From Actinomadura nitritigenes (GTDB taxonomy: Bacteria; Actinomycetota; Actinomycetes; Streptosporangiales; Streptosporangiaceae): a stretch of 64,000 nucleotides of DNA. The translations under genes were made by a program, and so were the position numbers. Each line of letters opens with the position of its first letter. The stretch's first letter is position 1. Of this stretch, positions 62,344 to 64,000 are shown in pieces. The DNA lies in the NCBI RefSeq assembly GCF_017573545.1, contig NZ_JAGEOK010000003.1, positions 1-64,000 of the forward strand, written 5' to 3'. The notes below the pieces were generated by a model. The model was given only the letters and a program-made list of their open reading frames with translations, did not search any database and was not told where the DNA came from.

Positions 62344-63567
62344 TCAGCCCTCGCCCGCCGAGAAGACCTCGTCGCGGGCCTGCTCCAGAGCGGCGTGCAG
62401 GGCGCCGCGCAGCACCGGGTTGCCCTCCACCTCGGTCACCGCGACGGTGGGCCGGGTCGGGCTGATCCGCCCGACGGCCCGTTCGATGCGGGTGGCGAGC
62501 GGCGCCCCGCCGGCCCGGCCGAGGCTGCCCGACAGCACCACCAGGCCCGGGTCCAGCACGATGTTGACCGAGGTCACGCCATAGGAGAACCGGTTGGCGA
62601 GCTCGTCCAGGAACGCGCCGCCGCGGGACTCGTCGGCGGCGGCCGCGCGGACGCACTCCACCGCCGTCGGCTCGGTGATGCCGTGCTCGTGGGCGAGGGC
62701 GCGGACCCCGTCCGCGCCGACGAGCGCCCCGTAGCCGCCGGCGAGGGTCGGGATCCCCCACGACGTCGACTCCGTGACGCCGCCCTCCTCCTCGGGGACG
62801 CGCCGGGCCGTGCTCAGCGGGAGCGGCGCCCCGGGGACGGGCAGGTACCCGATCTCGCCCGCGCCCCCGGAGCGGCCGCGGTGCAGCCGGCCGCCGAGCA
62901 TCACCGACAGGCCCATGCCGCGGTCGAACCACATCAGCGCGAAGTCGTCGGCGTCGCGGGCGGCGCCGTAGGCGCGCTCGGCGACGGCGGCGAGGTTGAC
63001 GTCGTTCTCGATCGTCACGGGCCGGCGCAGGTCGGTGCGGAGGGCGGCGAGCACGCCCTCGTGCCAGGCGGGAAGGTCGAAGGAGAACTGGACGTCGCCG
63101 GAGCGCGGGTCGACGACGCCGGGGGTGCCGATGACGAAGGCGCTCAGCCGGTTCACCGCGACCTTGGCGGAGCGGCACGCCTTGACAACCGCGTTGTGGA
63201 CCATCTTGACCGGCTCGTCAGCACCGTTCGGATCGACGGTAACCTGGGCGACCATGCGTCCGGTGATGTCGGCGACGCCCGCGGTGACACCGTCCGGCCC
63301 CACCTCCAGACCCGCGACGTAGGCGCTCGACGGCACCACGGCGTACAGGGCGGCGTTCGGCCCGCGCCCCCCGGCCTGTTCCCCGACGACCGCCACCAGC
63401 CCGCGCTCCTCGAGCCGGGACAGCAGTTGGGAGGCGGTGACCTTGGAGAGCCCGGTGTGCTCACCGATCTGCGCGCGCGTCAGCGGTCCGTGCTCGACGA
63501 GCAGGTCCAGCGCCGCGCGGTCGTTCAGCTCACGCAGCAGCCGCGGCGTTCCCGGGCGTCTGGCCAT
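62344..63567 (-). CDS. ROK-family transcriptional repressor
   Basis: The protein has 407 residues. An N-terminal MarR-like HTH (LLVEHGPLTRAQIGEHTGLSKVT then ASQLLSRLEERGLVAVVG) precedes a ROK kinase-like fold: GLEVGPDGVTAGVADITG, FVIGTPGVVDP, IENDVNLAAVAE and LMWFDRGMGLSVMLGGRLHRGRSGGAGEIGYLPV. The zinc-binding CxCGxxGC cluster of true sugar-kinase ROK members is absent. It sits divergent from a sugar-binding lipoprotein gene and probably controls a sugar ABC operon, like Rok7B7 by xylFGH in Streptomyces. Confidence 0.93.
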   Translation of the reverse strand: MARRPGTPRLLRELNDRAALDLLVEHGPLTRAQIGEHTGLSKVTASQLLSRLEERGLVAVVGEQAGGRGPNAALYAVVPSSAYVAGLEVGPDGVTAGVADITGRMVAQVTVDPNGADEPVKMVHNAVVKACRSAKVAVNRLSAFVIGTPGVVDPRSGDVQFSFDLPAWHEGVLAALRTDLRRPVTIENDVNLAAVAERAYGAARDADDFALMWFDRGMGLSVMLGGRLHRGRSGGAGEIGYLPVPGAPLPLSTARRVPEEEGGVTESTSWGIPTLAGGYGALVGADGVRALAHEHGITEPTAVECVRAAAADESRGGAFLDELANRFSYGVTSVNIVLDPGLVVLSGSLGRAGGAPLATRIERAVGRISPTRPTVAVTEVEGNPVLRGALHAALEQARDEVFSAGEG

Positions 63568-63613
63568 GCTGGTACCCCTCGATGTCTCAATCCGCTAACG
63601 GGCGGTTTTGTTT

Positions 63614-63626
63614 AGGAAAGTTTCTT
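63614..63626. promoter_or_regulatory. Candidate ROK operator AGGAAAGTTTCTT
   Basis: An imperfect palindrome in an AT-rich island (GTTTAGGAAAGTTTCTTGTT, 63608-63627), 47 bp before the ROK ATG. ROK repressors of sugar genes bind AT-rich inverted repeats of this kind. Confidence 0.55.
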
Positions 63627-63739
63627 GTTAGTTTACCCGCAAGCGCCGACCGACCCCTCATCCGGGGAGGGGCGTGCAGAGCGCCGACTGGCGAGCAGGG
63701 CGCCCGCGGGCGACGCGACGGCGAGCGGGGCATGTCCCG

Positions 63740-63753
63740 GACCCTAAAGGGTC
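63740..63753. promoter_or_regulatory. Inverted repeat GACCCT-AA-AGGGTC before the sugar-binding gene
   Basis: A perfect 6-bp inverted repeat around AA, 67 bp before the GTG of the sugar-binding lipoprotein gene. It is a second possible operator or promoter-proximal site. Confidence 0.4.
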
Positions 63754-63819
63754 GGGGCGCGCTCCACTCGCACCGCAGGCCGCAAGGCCCCGCGAGGCGA
63801 AGCCGGAAAGGAACCCCCA

Positions 63820-64000
63820 GTGAAGTACATCAAGGTTGCGGCCACGGCGGCCGCGATCGCCCTGGCCGCCACGGCCTGCGGCGGCGGAGACGGCAAGAAG
63901 AAGGACGACTCCGGCGCGGGCAAGGACCCGGCGCAGCTCAAGGTCTGGATGATGGGCGACGGGACCACCGAGCAGACGGACTTCCTCAAGGGCGTCGAGA
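63820..64000 (+). CDS. Sugar ABC transporter substrate-binding lipoprotein, N-terminal part
   Basis: The gene runs off the window end; 60 codons are visible. GTG 63820 follows AAAGGAAC. The leader VKYIKVAATAAAIALAATAC ends with a lipobox-like ATAC, then a KKKDDSG linker and LKVWMMGDGTTEQTDFLKG, the start of an SBP family 1 (sugar) fold. With the divergent ROK gene it marks the first gene of a sugar uptake operon. Substrate not known. Confidence 0.85.
   Translation, partial: MKYIKVAATAAAIALAATACGGGDGKKKDDSGAGKDPAQLKVWMMGDGTTEQTDFLKGVE

Overview
The window is very GC-rich DNA with GTG/TTG starts, 4-bp start/stop overlaps and the gene order of an actinomycete (high-GC Gram-positive). No rRNA, tRNA, CRISPR array or prophage is visible. 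The content fits a Streptosporangiales-like genome such as Actinomadura, but that assignment is inference from gene order and protein style.

Two conserved chromosomal blocks are joined here. Block 1 (about 3.4-14.7 kb) is the lepA / rpsT / holA / comEC / comEA / degV neighbourhood known from Mycobacterium and Streptomyces. It is interrupted between rpsT and holA by a small accessory cassette: kptA, a HAD-like gene, a LysR regulator and an SRPBCC protein. hutI sits at the junction (14.7-15.9 kb), apart from other histidine-degradation genes. Block 2 (about 16.5-51.9 kb) is the hflX - dapF - miaA - LigB-like - miaB - gluABCD - rny - recX - recA - DUF3046 neighbourhood. About 15 kb of metabolic and transport genes separates hflX from dapF, which are adjacent in M. 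tuberculosis. This insert holds aceB-glcDEF (glycolate to glyoxylate to malate), a membrane-anchored protein, a translationally coupled oligopeptide ABC transporter operon with a fused double ATPase, and an orphan NarL-type sensor kinase.

The left edge (0-3.2 kb) carries the tail of an IS481-family transposase, a YezG-like immunity-type gene, an unknown protein and a secreted protein. The right part (49-64 kb) has an R2K-clade ATP-grasp gene divergent from recA, a YgiB/YgiC-like pair (lipoprotein plus glutathionylspermidine-synthase-like ligase), a membrane alpha/beta hydrolase, the giant helicase lhr, a TetR/EamA pair with twin palindromic operators, secA2, a tiny ORF, a ROK repressor and the start of a sugar ABC substrate-binding gene cut by the window end.

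The DNA-damage locus stands out most. recA has a RecA-NDp-type (PafBC) promoter motif and, further upstream, a perfect LexA box that lies between recA and the divergent ATP-grasp gene. The 0.87 kb between recA and recX is not coding. It holds a degenerate tandem array of 70-83-bp units, including two identical 79-bp copies, plus strong inverted repeats. Other non-coding structure includes a perfect DnaA box before comEA, twin ATACCGGTAT palindromes before a TetR/EamA pair, three 11-bp repeats plus a 15-bp palindrome upstream of secA2, a long GATCACG inverted repeat before gluA, and several clean bidirectional terminators.
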